Source: Ovis canadensis
Lineage: Eukaryota > Chordata > Mammalia > Artiodactyla > Bovidae
DNA: 64,000 bases
NCBI RefSeq assembly: GCF_042477335.2
Contig: NC_091247.1
Span: 226,944,001-227,008,000, forward strand
Reading direction: 5' to 3'
Shown: positions 55,171 to 64,000 of the stretch, piece after piece
How the letters are laid out: each line of letters starts with the position of its first letter
Position numbering within the stretch: the first letter of the stretch is position 1
Notes under the pieces: generated by a model
The model's input: the letters and a program-made list of their open reading frames with translations, nothing else
Told to the model about the DNA's origin: nothing
Databases searched by the model: none
Program-made: the position numbers and the translations under genes

Positions 55171-56399
55171 CCCTGGCTTAAGGCATCGCATGGAGAAGCC
55201 ATCAGATGACCAGAGGGAACCCTGAGCCTAACCAAGGTGAAGGCAGTCAGAAGGGGGGGGCGAGGAGAGGCAGGATGGTCCTCCAAGGATTCCAGGCTCT
55301 GGACTTGATCCCCAGGGCAGTGGGAACCAGCAGGAGCTCCAAGCGCAGGAGGGCGCATGGTATGCCGAGGATCACCCTGGTCACCACCTGGAGGACGGGC
55401 TTGTCCCGTGGCCTGGGTGGCCCCAGGGAGACCAGTCGGGGTGTCTGTTGTCCTGGGCTGGGGAGGTGACAGTGGAGGTGGAAGGAGCAGACAGGATCCA
55501 CAGTTGTTTCTACAAGGGCGTGGAAACCACCAGGTCCCTCCTGGCCTGTCATTCACGCTGGGTCATGCAGGTCTCAGCCTTGGGGGTGATGTCCTCTGGG
55601 GGAGTCAGAGATCTCTGACCCCTTGATTCTGAGCTCAGAGTCAGGGGGCTTGCTGGGCAGAACTCTGCCTCCCGAGGGTGAGGGTAATGCCTGGTGTGCA
55701 GTACGTGCTTGCGAAACGTCGGTTGCTTTTCCCTGGACAGTGTCTCCTCCCCAGTCCATACACCTCATATGAGGCTCTCCTTGCTCCTGGAGCCACAAAA
55801 GACGCTCATTGGTTGCTCAGCCTGCGCTTGGCAAATCATCCCACCTGGGGCATTCAGCAGAAAGAGCCCCAGCCTTGAGGGGGCAGGGGGTTGAGCCAGA
55901 CCTCTCCTCCACCATCACCACCTCTTCCACACTGAGGTACAGATTCTAGCCTCTGAGTGGGGACGGTAATGTGGACCTACACTGTGTCGGGCTGAATTAC
56001 CAAGACCAGCGGAGTGAGGGAGGGGTGGCGGCAGGGGCTTTGGCTCTGTCATTGACAGGGGGAGGGGGGCAGGTATCTCATACAGAGAGCCTGGATGGGG
56101 GCCTGGGAGGCCCCCGGGGCTCAGTTCCATCTTCTGTACAGCGTTGGGGAAAGGGGGTCTGAGCACCCTTCCTTCGCATGCTGAAACTCTAGGCTCTGCT
56201 CCTCCTCTCCCCCAGTGATGCACACGGGACACATTTACAGGAAGACGTGAGGCCAGGCCTCTAGTGGTAAAGGCCTTGCTTCGGGAAAGGCCGTGGGAAC
56301 GCAGGAGGGGTGCGACACTGTCTTGCCCTGTCTGATGGAGAGGGCAAGGGCCAGGGAGCCCCATGGGCATCCCAGAAGCTGGAGGGATGTTTTGCCATG
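55171..56399. other. Sequence upstream of the PRR5 promoter, unique
   Basis: No exon or clear repeat. Confidence 0.4.
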
Positions 56400-56545
56400 G
56401 GCTCAGGAGGCCTGAGTTAGGTCCAGCTTTGCTGTTTGTTCATTATAGCGTTGGGCAGGTTCTTTCACCTTCTGAGCCTTGGTTTTCTCAACTGGAAAAT
56501 AGGCTGAAGACCTCGACCTAGTTAACCTTCATGAGAACCAGGGAG
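56400..56545 (+). repeat. MIR SINE relic
   Basis: 'gcgttgggcaggttctttca', 'ccttctgagccttggttttc', 'tcaactggaaaataggctga' follow the MIR core. Confidence 0.7.
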
Positions 56546-56859
56546 AAGCCTGTGTCCACATGGGGGGGTCTTGATAAATCTGTCTGGGCGCAGCCTTTAG
56601 TGGGGAGGGATGGAGAGGTAGGAGGCACTTGGTACACCAACCGCAGCAGGGGTCCTGGGCCGGGCACGGAGCAGAGCACCGTCGGGATGTGGCCGCAGGG
56701 CCTATCGCGGGGTGGGCGATTGGGGTCTGATTGTGCAGTCGTGCGTGTTGGTTTCTGGTGGGCACTTGTGGCCCTTGGAAGAACAGAGGGAACCCAGAGC
56801 GCGACTCCAGGAGGGCGGACTCAGGCGCTAAAGCCTTTTACCGCTAAGGCTGCCGTGGA

Positions 56860-57303
56860 GGAGCCGGCCCCGCCCCCAGCTCGTGGCCCCGCCTCTACAC
56901 ACGCCCTCTCTGGATGCCACGCCCCCAGCTCGAGGCCCCGCCTCTGTGCACGCCCTCTTCAGAGGCCACGCCCACGCCCCGCCCCGGCCCAGCACCCCGC
57001 CCCCTCAGTCCGGCCCCGCCCCCGGGCCCCTTTTGCGCCGGGTCCGCGCGGTATCAGCCGAGCTCCGGGCGCTGCGCGCCGCGGCCGTTCGGAGCAATGA
57101 TTAACCCGGCGCGGCGGCCGGCGTGGGGCCCGGGGCGGAGGCGCGGGGCCGGGGCGGGCCCCGGGAGGGCCGCCCGGCTTCCTGCTTTCGCCCAAGTTTC
57201 CTCGTAGAGGGCGCAGCGCCGGCTGGGGCCCGCGGCGCGGCGTGGCGCAGGGCGCGGCGCGGAGCGCGCGTGGGCGCGGAGCCCGCCGCCAAGGGAGGTC
57301 ACC
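56860..57303 (+). promoter_or_regulatory. PRR5: PRR5 proximal promoter and 5' UTR, CpG island
   Basis: Dense CpG sequence leading directly to the PRR5 start codon and continuing to about 57560. Many GC boxes (ccccgccc) and CACCC-like boxes (ccacgccc) lie at 56866-57030, with no TATA box. A lone AT-rich motif 'gcaatgattaaccc' at 57095-57108 stands out in the GC-rich 5' UTR. The TSS cannot be read from sequence; it probably lies between about 57030 and 57250. Confidence 0.75.
56872..56969. repeat. 49-bp tandem duplication in the PRR5 promoter
   Basis: Two gap-free 49-bp units, 56872-56920 and 56921-56969, identical at 41 of 49 positions. Each carries a GC box ('ggccccgcctct'), 'acgccctct', and a unit end 'gccacgccc' formed with the next base run. 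A third, degenerate start follows at 56970. Confidence 0.9.
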
Positions 57304-57443
57304 ATGAGGACTCTCCGCAGGTTGAAGTTCATGAGTTCGCCCAGCCTCAGTGACCTGGGCAAGAGAGAGCCGGCCGCCGCCGCCGCCGCGGACGAGCGGG
57401 GCACGCAGCAGCGCCGGGCCTGCGCCAACGCCACCTGGAACAG
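57304..57443 (+). CDS. PRR5: PRR5 (Protor-1), first coding exon
   Basis: Partial gene: 46 codons plus two bases, beginning MRTLRRLKFMSSPSLSDLGK and ending in '..RRACANATWN', then AG joined to the next exon to form a Ser codon. I recognise this as the N-terminus of PRR5/Protor-1. The protein binds Rictor in mTOR complex 2 and affects mTORC2 substrates such as SGK1 and PDGFRB-linked signalling (established for mammals). The ATG has A at -3 (gtcaccATGa). The exon lies in a CpG island and ends at GTAAGG. A run of six alanines (residues 24-29, 57373-57390) is encoded by GCC repeats. Met10 at 57331 is a second in-frame start. The remaining exons lie beyond the window. The PRR5 paralogue PRR5L is less likely because the N-terminal sequence matches PRR5. 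Confidence 0.93.
57319..57330 (+). other. PRR5: Internal splice-acceptor-like site before Met10
   Basis: ctctccgcag ends with AG at 57319-57320, inside the coding exon. Splicing here would remove the first ATG and leave Met10 (57331) as the first start. A PRR5 isoform lacking the first nine residues is known in human to the best of my memory, which fits. The upstream pyrimidine tract is short. Confidence 0.45.
57373..57390 (+). repeat. PRR5: GCC repeat encoding six alanines
   Basis: Codons 24-29 of PRR5: five GCC and one GCG. Short trinucleotide repeat, possibly length-variable. Confidence 0.9.
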
Positions 57444-58639
57444 GTAAGGCCGCGCCCTCCCGGCCGGCCCCCGCGGATCCCAGAGCCAGGGGGCGGCGGG
57501 GGCGCCTGGAGCGAAGGACTGTGCCCGGGGGGCAGCTCTGCGCCTCCTAGGGTGCGGAGAACTCGCTCCGCCGGAGTTATGCGGGCGGGGAGGGAAGTTT
57601 AGTGCAGCGTGTTTCTAGAACGGAGGGACGAGACCGCGGGCCCAGGGCTGGTCCCAGGGACACCCCTACCCCACCCCCGCAGCTAGTGGGTGGCGGGGTG
57701 GGCCCGAATCCCGCAAGCCTGCCTTCCTCCGAGGGTCTTCCCACGTCTTCGCCCCCCATGCCCCTGCTCATGGCAACCTGGGAGGTAAATAGAGCAGGAA
57801 GTATTTATCCCATTTCGCAGATGAGCTTCGCGGGCGCAGTCGATGGGTTGCTCTGCTTCCTGTTTCTGCGTTTAGGTCCCTTTGGTCGGGAGTGGGGGCG
57901 GCCGGCTTTCCCTTGAGCGCGGGGGGAGGGCCCCTGCCCTCCCAGCTGTCAGCAGGGGTGCAGCAGCAGCAGCTGCCTGGCATTCCTGAGACGACCCTCC
58001 CCCAGCGAGCCCTTCCCAGACAAGCAGGGGCCGTGGGAAGTCCCACCCCCACCCCACCAGCTTTGTTTGAAGAGCGAGGCTGAGGGAATCCGGAAAAAGA
58101 GACGATTTGTTTAGTGGGGTTTCCCACCGTGTTTGCTCAGGAGCCCTTTTCAAAAACAGATAATTTCCACCGAAAGGAAAGTGGGAGGGGAGGAGAAGAG
58201 AGGGGCGCAGGCTGTCCAGGGGGGCTGTGGATGTGTACCGCCCCCACCACTGCACACGCCCTGCCAGATGCTCCACCGTCTGTGGTCTGGGCCACCAGGA
58301 AACCAACTGTCAGCGTGGACACTCACCTATTCCTGAGCGCGACGGGAAGCACGGGGCTGCCAGCCTGAGACCAGCCTCTGCGCCCTTCGCTTCTGTCCTC
58401 TACCAGGTTGCGAGCGGCTTGAGAGTTAGGGACCTGTCGGCCTCAGTTTCCCCATGGGTCAGCGTTCCTTCTTACAGGACTGGTGTGGGGATAGGGAGGG
58501 AAGGACTCCCCTTGGGGCATCTCCTGGGCCCAGTGCCCGCGTACAGTTCCTCCACGCGCAGCATTGAGAGAGAAGCAGTCCCCCTCCTCGACTCTCTGAC
58601 CTGATCCAGCCGGAGGAGACAGAGCTAATTCACATTCCA

Positions 58640-58805
58640 AGTCTGCCTCTTCCCTGCTTGAGAGAGTCACTGAGGCTCCCTGGTCCTCAGTTTCCTTGTC
58701 CTTAAAATGCCCACCTCCTAGGCTGTTGTAGGGATTAAAGGTGAAGATCTATACTCAAGCCCTCAGCGTGTGTCTAGCACGTAATAGGTGTTTGGTAACT
58801 CACGA
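58640..58805 (+). repeat. MIR SINE relic
   Basis: 'agagagtcactgaggctccc', 'tggtcctcagtttccttgtc', 'cttaaaatgcccacctccta', 'ggctgttgtagggattaaag', '..cgtaataggtgtttggtaa' follow the MIR core and tail. Confidence 0.8.
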
Positions 58806-58879
58806 CTCAAGCTCAAATTCACTCTGGGGACATGTCAGGGTGGGCCTTGTAGGGATAGGTTTTAGGGGGGGCCTCTCAT

Positions 58880-59098
58880 GGGTTCCCAGGTGGCACTGCT
58901 AATAAAGAACCCGCCTGGCAGTGCAGGAGACCTAAGAGACACGGGTTCAGTCCCTCAGTCAGGAAGATCCCCTGGAGAAGGGAATGGCTACCCACTCCAG
59001 CATTCTTGCCTGGGGAAGCCCATGGACAGAGGAGCCTGGCTTCCGTCCGCAGGGTCACGGAGAGTCCAACACGACTGGAGCAGCTGAGCGCACGTGCG
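58880..59098 (+). mobile_element. Bov-tA SINE
   Basis: Plus strand from 'gggttcccaggtggcactgc' to 'gtccaacacgactggagcag'. Complete but diverged in the anticodon-like region. Confidence 0.92.
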
Positions 59099-59837
59099 TG
59101 CTAGAAGTCTACTGGTTCCTGACTTCCACCAACAGCAACTTTCTCCTGCAGTGCTCACCGCTACTCGGGGGTCTCCAGGCAGAGGTGGGGGCACCCTAGG
59201 ATCGGCTCTGAGTCTTCCGGAGCCCAGGGGGGTGCCTGTAGGGAGAGGCCACATGGGCCCGCCCCCCCTCCCCGCCACTGTTTTTTTTCTTAACCTAAAG
59301 GAACTTCAGGACCTCAGAGCCATTCTGTGCCCCATCCCTGGCGGACTGTAGGGTGTGGCCCGGCCGGCAGCCAGCTCCCCCAAGGCTCCTAACCACCTGG
59401 CCTTGCACCCGTTGCAGCTGGACCTGCCCGGCCACACTCCTGCAGCTGAGCCCCTGCAGGGGGCCCCTGGCTCACTTTGCCTGCTGCCAGCATAACCCGG
59501 GGAGGGAGATACGATTACCCCCATTTAGAGGGGAAGAAGGAGAGGACCAGGAGGCCTGCCCGCACTGATGCCGCACAGCACAGCGCCTGCTGTCCTCCCC
59601 CTAGCAGAGAGAGCCCTGAGTCAGCGAGGGACAGGGTCTTCCCCACCGGCGCTCCACGGGTATCACCAAGGGGCCGGGGCCTCTTCTAGCTGCAGCCTGC
59701 CTGCTGGTCCACCCCACTCCTTGCAGTTTTCCCCAGGACAACAGCCTCGGGGTGCAGGGCAGTGCAGGACCTGCCTTGCTGAGCTGTGGATGCCTCATTT
59801 TGAGTCCAAAGTGAACCCCCTTTCTCTGTGTGGCCAT

Positions 59838-60715
59838 GTTAGTTTCCCAGGGCAACTGTAAAAAAATTGGCACAAACTTGGTCCCTCTCTCTAGTCAAGG
59901 CTGTGGTTTTTCCAGTGGTCACATATGGATGTGAGATGAGAGTTGGACTATAAAGAAAGCTGAGTGCCGAAGAATTGATGCTTTTGAACTGTGGTGTTGG
60001 AGGAGACTCTTGAGAGTCCCTTGGACTGCTAGGAGGTCCAACCAGTCCATCCTAAAGGAGATCAGTCCTGGGTGTTCATTGGAAGGACTGATGCTAAAGC
60101 TGAAACTCCAGTACTTTGGCCACCTCATGTGAAGAGTTGACTCGTTGGAAAAGACCCTGATGTTGGGAGGGATTGAGGGCGGCTGGAGAAGGGGATGACA
60201 GAGGATGAGATGGCTGGATGTCATCACCAACTCAATGGACATGAGTTTGAGTGAACTCCGGGAGTTAGTGATGGACAGGGAGGCCTGGCGTGCTGTGATT
60301 CATGGGGTCGCAAAGAGTCGGACACGACTGAGCGACTGACCTGAACTGAGCTGAACTGGTGGCTCAAAACAACAAACTCCTTCTCTCCCAGTCTGGAGTG
60401 CAGGAGTCCAAAATCAGGTGTCCGCGGGGCCTCCCTCCCTCTGGAGGCTGCAGGGGAGGGAGTGTCCTTCCTGCCTCTTACAGTTCCCCATGGCTCCTTG
60501 GCCTCTGACCACACCGCTCCATTCTCTGTGTCTGTCTCCACCTGTGTCTTGTCCTCCCTCTCTTTCTTCTTATACAGACACCAGTCGTTGGATGTAGCGC
60601 CCAGCCTAAATCCAGACTGGTTTTGTCTCAGAGTCCTTAACTAATTACGTCTGCAAAGACTCTGTTTACAAATAAGATCTAGGGCGTTGGGAGGACATGA
60701 ATTTCTTGGAGACCC
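59838..60715 (+). repeat. Ancient mammalian interspersed repeat, split by BovB
   Basis: 'gttagtttcccagggcaact', '..attggcacaaacttgg' at 59838-59880, then after the BovB 'ggctcaaaacaacaaactcc', 'tctggagtgcaggagtccaa', 'cttcttatacagacaccagt', 'ccttaactaattacgtctgc' and 'aaagactctgtttacaaata'. Same family as 13.1-13.7 kb in opposite orientation. Confidence 0.7.
59881..60357 (+). mobile_element. BovB LINE 3' end, about 480 bp
   Basis: Plus strand. It starts in the RT C-terminal region ('gtcaaggctgtggtttttcc'), passes 'gccgaagaattgatgctttt', and ends with the terminal repeats 'ctgacctgaactgagctgaa'. It interrupts an older repeat. Confidence 0.93.
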
Positions 60716-60790
60716 ACTGCAGTGACCTGGGCCAGTCCTCTGACCTCCCTGGGCCTCTGTTCCCTCATCTGGATGTGGGACAAAACACAG
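60716..60790 (+). repeat. MIR SINE relic
   Basis: 'gtgacctgggccagtcctct', 'gacctccctgggcctctgtt', 'ccctcatctggatgtgggac' match the MIR core. Confidence 0.65.
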
Positions 60791-61579
60791 AGCATGTGCC
60801 CGTGACGGGGGCACCCACGCGCCAACTGGCCATTCCTTCCTTTGTCCACTCATTCACCCACTGGCACTGTCCCAGCCCCAGGCATGGAGTCGGGAGTCGA
60901 GGAAGGGGGTCAGGAGGTACACAGGGCCGCAGGTAAACCCACGAGGCCTGAGCAGGTGGTAGTCAGTGCTAGGAAGGACACAACCATGGGGGAGTGTGAA
61001 CACTGGCCATGCGCGGCAGGGGACTGCCCTCCCTTCTCCCGTGGGTGCGCAGGGGAGCTCTGGGTGCAGGGCTGGCCCACCAGGCCACACTCATGAACCA
61101 GAAACTAGAGCAGAACCGTCGGAAGCTGTTTCCTAAGCCCCTGCGGCTGCTTTCCAGGGTGGGCTTGTGCCTGGGCCCGTCCCAGGGCTGGCCCTGCAGA
61201 GGGCTAGGCGCCTCACCTGTCACCCCACCCACAGCCCCTCGTCCCCTCCCCAGGGGCTGGGAGGTGGCATGCTCTGTCCCTGTCTGTCCTTGTGCTGGCC
61301 CCAGGTAGCACCTCGCTCGGTCTGGACCCTTCTGTGTGTGCAGGGCGTTGAGCTGTACAAAGGTCATGTCCCTGAGCTGAGGGGCCAGCTGGGGGACAGG
61401 CAGAGCCCCCCAAACCCTGGCCTGAGTCCTGCATTTGGGCCACAGGTATAGACTATTAGGGAGCCCTACTCGTCGCCCGAATGCCTGAGCCAGTCACCTG
61501 CCTGCCTTCCAGCTGTGGGTGCCCATGCAATGCAGGGGTGGGGCCCTCTCATTCCTGCTCCAAGGCTGCAATGGCGGCC

Positions 61580-61665
61580 TTCAGAGAAACCGAGGCCAGA
61601 GAAGGAGAGGGACTTGACCAAGAGCCCCTGCTAACGCTGGGTCTGAACCCTGGTCTGACTTGAAG
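61580..61665 (-). repeat. MIR-family SINE relic, inverted
   Basis: 'agaaaccgaggccagagaag', 'gagagggacttgaccaagag', '..gctgggtctgaaccctggtc' in inverted MIR order. Confidence 0.5.
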
Positions 61666-61934
61666 CCACGGCCCAGGGCTCGTGTCCACTGGGGCCAGGC
61701 CAGGCGGGAGTTGGCAGTGGGAGCCCAGAGGCTGCAGCCCGCCCTGCTCGTCCACCCATCCCTGGTCCTGGAGGGGCGAGGCGGGGGGCGGAGAGTGTCC
61801 TGTGCCCAGCTCTCCTCCTGGGCCCTGAACGCCACATCCCTCCGATGGGGGTGCCCACCCCCAACCGGTATTGGGCCCTGTCCCAACCCTGGGCATGGAA
61901 AAGGCTGCCTTCCTTCCCTGCAGCAGCCTGCAAG

Positions 61935-62015
61935 GTGGGACTCCTGTCCCCACCTTGCAGATGAGGACACTGAGGCTCGGAGGCGAGGAGACCTGTCCAG
62001 TTCTAAGTTCAGAGC
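61935..62015 (-). repeat. MIR-family SINE relic, inverted
   Basis: 'caccttgcagatgaggacac', 'tgaggctcggaggcgaggag', 'acctgtccag..' follow inverted MIR. Confidence 0.6.
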
Positions 62016-63334
62016 TCCTGCCACCACTTCATGGGGGTCTCTGGGTGGCCGAAGGAGGCTGGCTGAAGCCTCCAGGGTGACGGGTGTTTGGGAGCGGGAG
62101 GGGGAGGCCAGTGGGAGCCTGTGCTTGGCATCCCCGCCGCCCCTACCTACTCAGTCTGGGGCACCAGGCAGTTAAGAGGGTGAGGGGCACACCTGGCGGA
62201 GGCCTGCATGCCTCGCTTGTTTCCTGAGGCTCCAGAGGCAGGTCCGGAGCAGAGCAGGCCTCCACCTCCAGACCTCGCCCGTGGCCCCAGCCTTCCCAGG
62301 AACCCCTGGAGACGTGTTGTGTGACCTGCCAGGGCTTTGTCGCCTGCTCACTCTCTGCCAGGGTTTCCTACACGGACAGATGAGTGACAGGGAGAGGTGC
62401 GGCCAGGGTCCTGCCCTGCTGGGCTCCCACCTGCTGGCAGCCCCACGCCAGGGCAGCCAAGGCAGGTCCCCCCGGAGCCCCACAGTCAGCCCTGCCTCCC
62501 CCCCGGCCTGAGCACGGGGACCCCGGCCAGCCCTGAGGGCAGCAGGTCTGGGCCCCATCGTGGGGGCCGTGGAGCCTCACTCAGGGGTCCTGGGCTTCTC
62601 TCCTCGCCCTGTGCTCGGATGACAGGTGCTGAGACTGGTTCCTGCTGTCCTGTCTCCCTAGGTGGGCGGGAGGTCTGGAGAGGGCCTCCCAGCAAGAAGA
62701 GGTGATGGGTCGGCCTCCACTCGGGCCCCTGGCCGCCTGCGGTTTCCACTGGGCCACTGCCCGTGTCCCAGCTGGGCCTGCCTGCCGTGCTCGGGGAGGC
62801 CGCGGGCTGGGGTTTCACTTCTGTTTGAGGGGAGAAGTCCTACAGGGGCCTTGCCTCTCCACTCCCGTCCTCTCTCCGCCACCCCACCCCTGCCCCGGTC
62901 TCCTCTCTATCCCAGCAGGGCTTTATTCTTGACCCAACTCAAAACTTTACAAACTGCGTGGAACGTCAGCTGCAGAGAAATAGGAAGCAGCAGGACCTTG
63001 CCTGGCCGCCACCCCCATTTGGAGCAGCCACGTGGGGTGGGAGGACGGTGGGCCCCGGGCTCCTTTCTGGCCCCACCAAGCGTCAAGTTGTATGACGCTG
63101 GGCGTGCCCTGGCTTCTCTGAGCCTCACCTTCCTTCTGCAGCTTGGGCTATCGTAGTCCCCACCTCATGCATGGCTAGGAGATGGAGAAAACCCCGAGGC
63201 AGATGGTAGAGCCATGGGGGATGCTTCTAGGGGCACCCCTGCCCCCCACCCCACCCCCACAGTCAACTCTGATGCTGTATGTGTGACACACGTAACCCCA
63301 CAGGGTGCTGTCTGTTTCCCAGTGTCTCCTGCAG

Positions 63335-63475
63335 CAGCTGTGATTATATGAGTCCCATTGTATGGATGGGGAAACTGAGGCACGAGCGGTCCAATCTTGG
63401 CAGAGGTGTGCAGCCGGGGAACCCAGGGCTGGGATGCAAACTGAGACCAGCCTTGGGGCTAGAGGTGGGTGGAGC
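63335..63475 (-). repeat. MIR-family SINE relic, inverted
   Basis: 'cattgtatggatggggaaac', 'tgaggcacgagcggtccaat', '..cccagggctgggatgcaaac' follow inverted MIR order. Confidence 0.7.
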
Positions 63476-64000
63476 AGGATCAGGGTCCACAGAGCAGGAG
63501 GCCAGGATGGCTGGGGAACTCAAGGGGGACCCCAGGGCTGGGCAGGGTGCTGCTCACATACACATAGAGCGGTGTGAGGCCTGGGCTGCGAGAAGCAGGC
63601 AATGATCCAGACAGAGCTCTCCTCTTGCAAAAGAAGATAGGGTCAAATACACTCCCCACACAGGTGGGAGGGGAGAGGGTCCTGACTTCATGGTGAGCCT
63701 GCAGGAGAGGGGACAGCAAGGATGAAGGCCTGAGGCGGGGTAGGGGGCGGTGCAGGTGATCCAGTGGGTGCTGGACCCCCAAGGGCCTCTGGAAGGCTTC
63801 CCCCAAAAGCCGGTCTTCCCATCCAAAGGCATGTGGTTAGGGTGGCCTCTGCGTGGCGGACCAGAGCGGGCTGGGGTTCCTCCAGAACGTTCACTGGAGG
63901 CAGGAGGAAGGATTTGAAGAGGCTGCTGAGAACAGCAGGACCAGGCCCGGGAGGCTGACGAGGCCTTCCCCCAGGCCGTCCCCTCAGCCTGACGGAGGCC

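Larger units (their letters stand above)
30140..57320 (+). other. PRR5: Inferred first intron of a distal-promoter PRR5 transcript
   Basis: Would run from the donor at 30140 to the acceptor-like ctctccgcag ending at 57320. It is about 27 kb and almost free of young SINEs from 30 to 43 kb. No internal coding exon is recognised. The intron depends on the transcript model and has not been confirmed. Confidence 0.35.
57444..64000 (+). other. PRR5: PRR5 intron following the first coding exon (5' part)
   Basis: Starts with GTAAGG at 57444. No further coding exon is recognised before the end of the window. It holds one Bov-tA, one BovB tail, an old split repeat and MIR relics; the rest is GC-rich unique DNA. 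Confidence 0.8.

Noticed and set aside
56531..57434. Sense and antisense frames across the PRR5 promoter
   Set aside because: They cover the GC-box repeats and 5' UTR; composition explains the open frames. Only the short MRTLRRLKF frame matches a known protein.
1..64000. CRISPR array, operon, prophage or other prokaryotic system
   Set aside because: No regularly spaced repeats and no dense co-directional genes; the repeat families identify mammalian nuclear DNA.

Overview
This is nuclear DNA from a ruminant, most likely a bovid or another pecoran. It is packed with retroposons found only in ruminants or strongly amplified there: Bov-tA and Bov-A2 SINEs, many 5'-truncated BovB (RTE-type) LINE tails, one near-full-length BovB, and CHR-type tRNA-Glu SINEs. 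Beneath these lie older mammalian layers of L1, L2, MIR and MER5-like fossils. There is no prokaryotic or organellar gene content, no CRISPR array and no RNA gene that I can support.

The only protein-coding feature I can defend is short: the first coding exon of PRR5 (Protor-1, an mTORC2 subunit) at 57304-57443 on the + strand. It encodes 46 codons plus two bases and ends at a clean GTAAGG donor. It lies in a CpG-rich promoter (about 56860-57560) with a two-copy 49-bp tandem repeat rich in GC/CACCC boxes. A second strong CpG island at about 29780-30340 ends in a plausible donor at 30139/30140. I interpret it as a distal alternative PRR5 promoter with a non-coding first exon. An AG acceptor-like site inside the coding exon (57319-57320) lies just before in-frame Met10 (57331), which would give an isoform lacking the first nine residues. 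On this model 1-29.7 kb is intergenic upstream DNA, 30.1-57.3 kb is the first intron of the distal transcript plus the proximal promoter, and 57.4-64 kb is the start of the next intron.

Layout: 0-29 kb is a repeat graveyard containing an L1 3' end (3.2-3.9 kb), a BovB reverse-transcriptase fragment (10.8-12.05 kb), a 3.6-kb BovB on the minus strand (17.6-21.2 kb), an L1 ORF2 scrap (22.2-22.7 kb) and a minus-strand L1 3' end (26.5-27.7 kb). The 30-43 kb stretch has almost no young SINE insertions and is mostly MIR/L2 relics and unique DNA. The 43-54 kb stretch again carries BovB tails and SINEs. The 54-64 kb stretch holds the PRR5 5' end, a few insertions and MIR relics.

I found no new multigene system. 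The items most worth checking are the two-promoter and internal-acceptor design of PRR5, its duplicated promoter element, the catalytically damaged long BovB, a 9-nt T tract flanked by a 13-bp direct repeat inside a BovB copy, and several nested insertions whose target-site duplications give relative ages.
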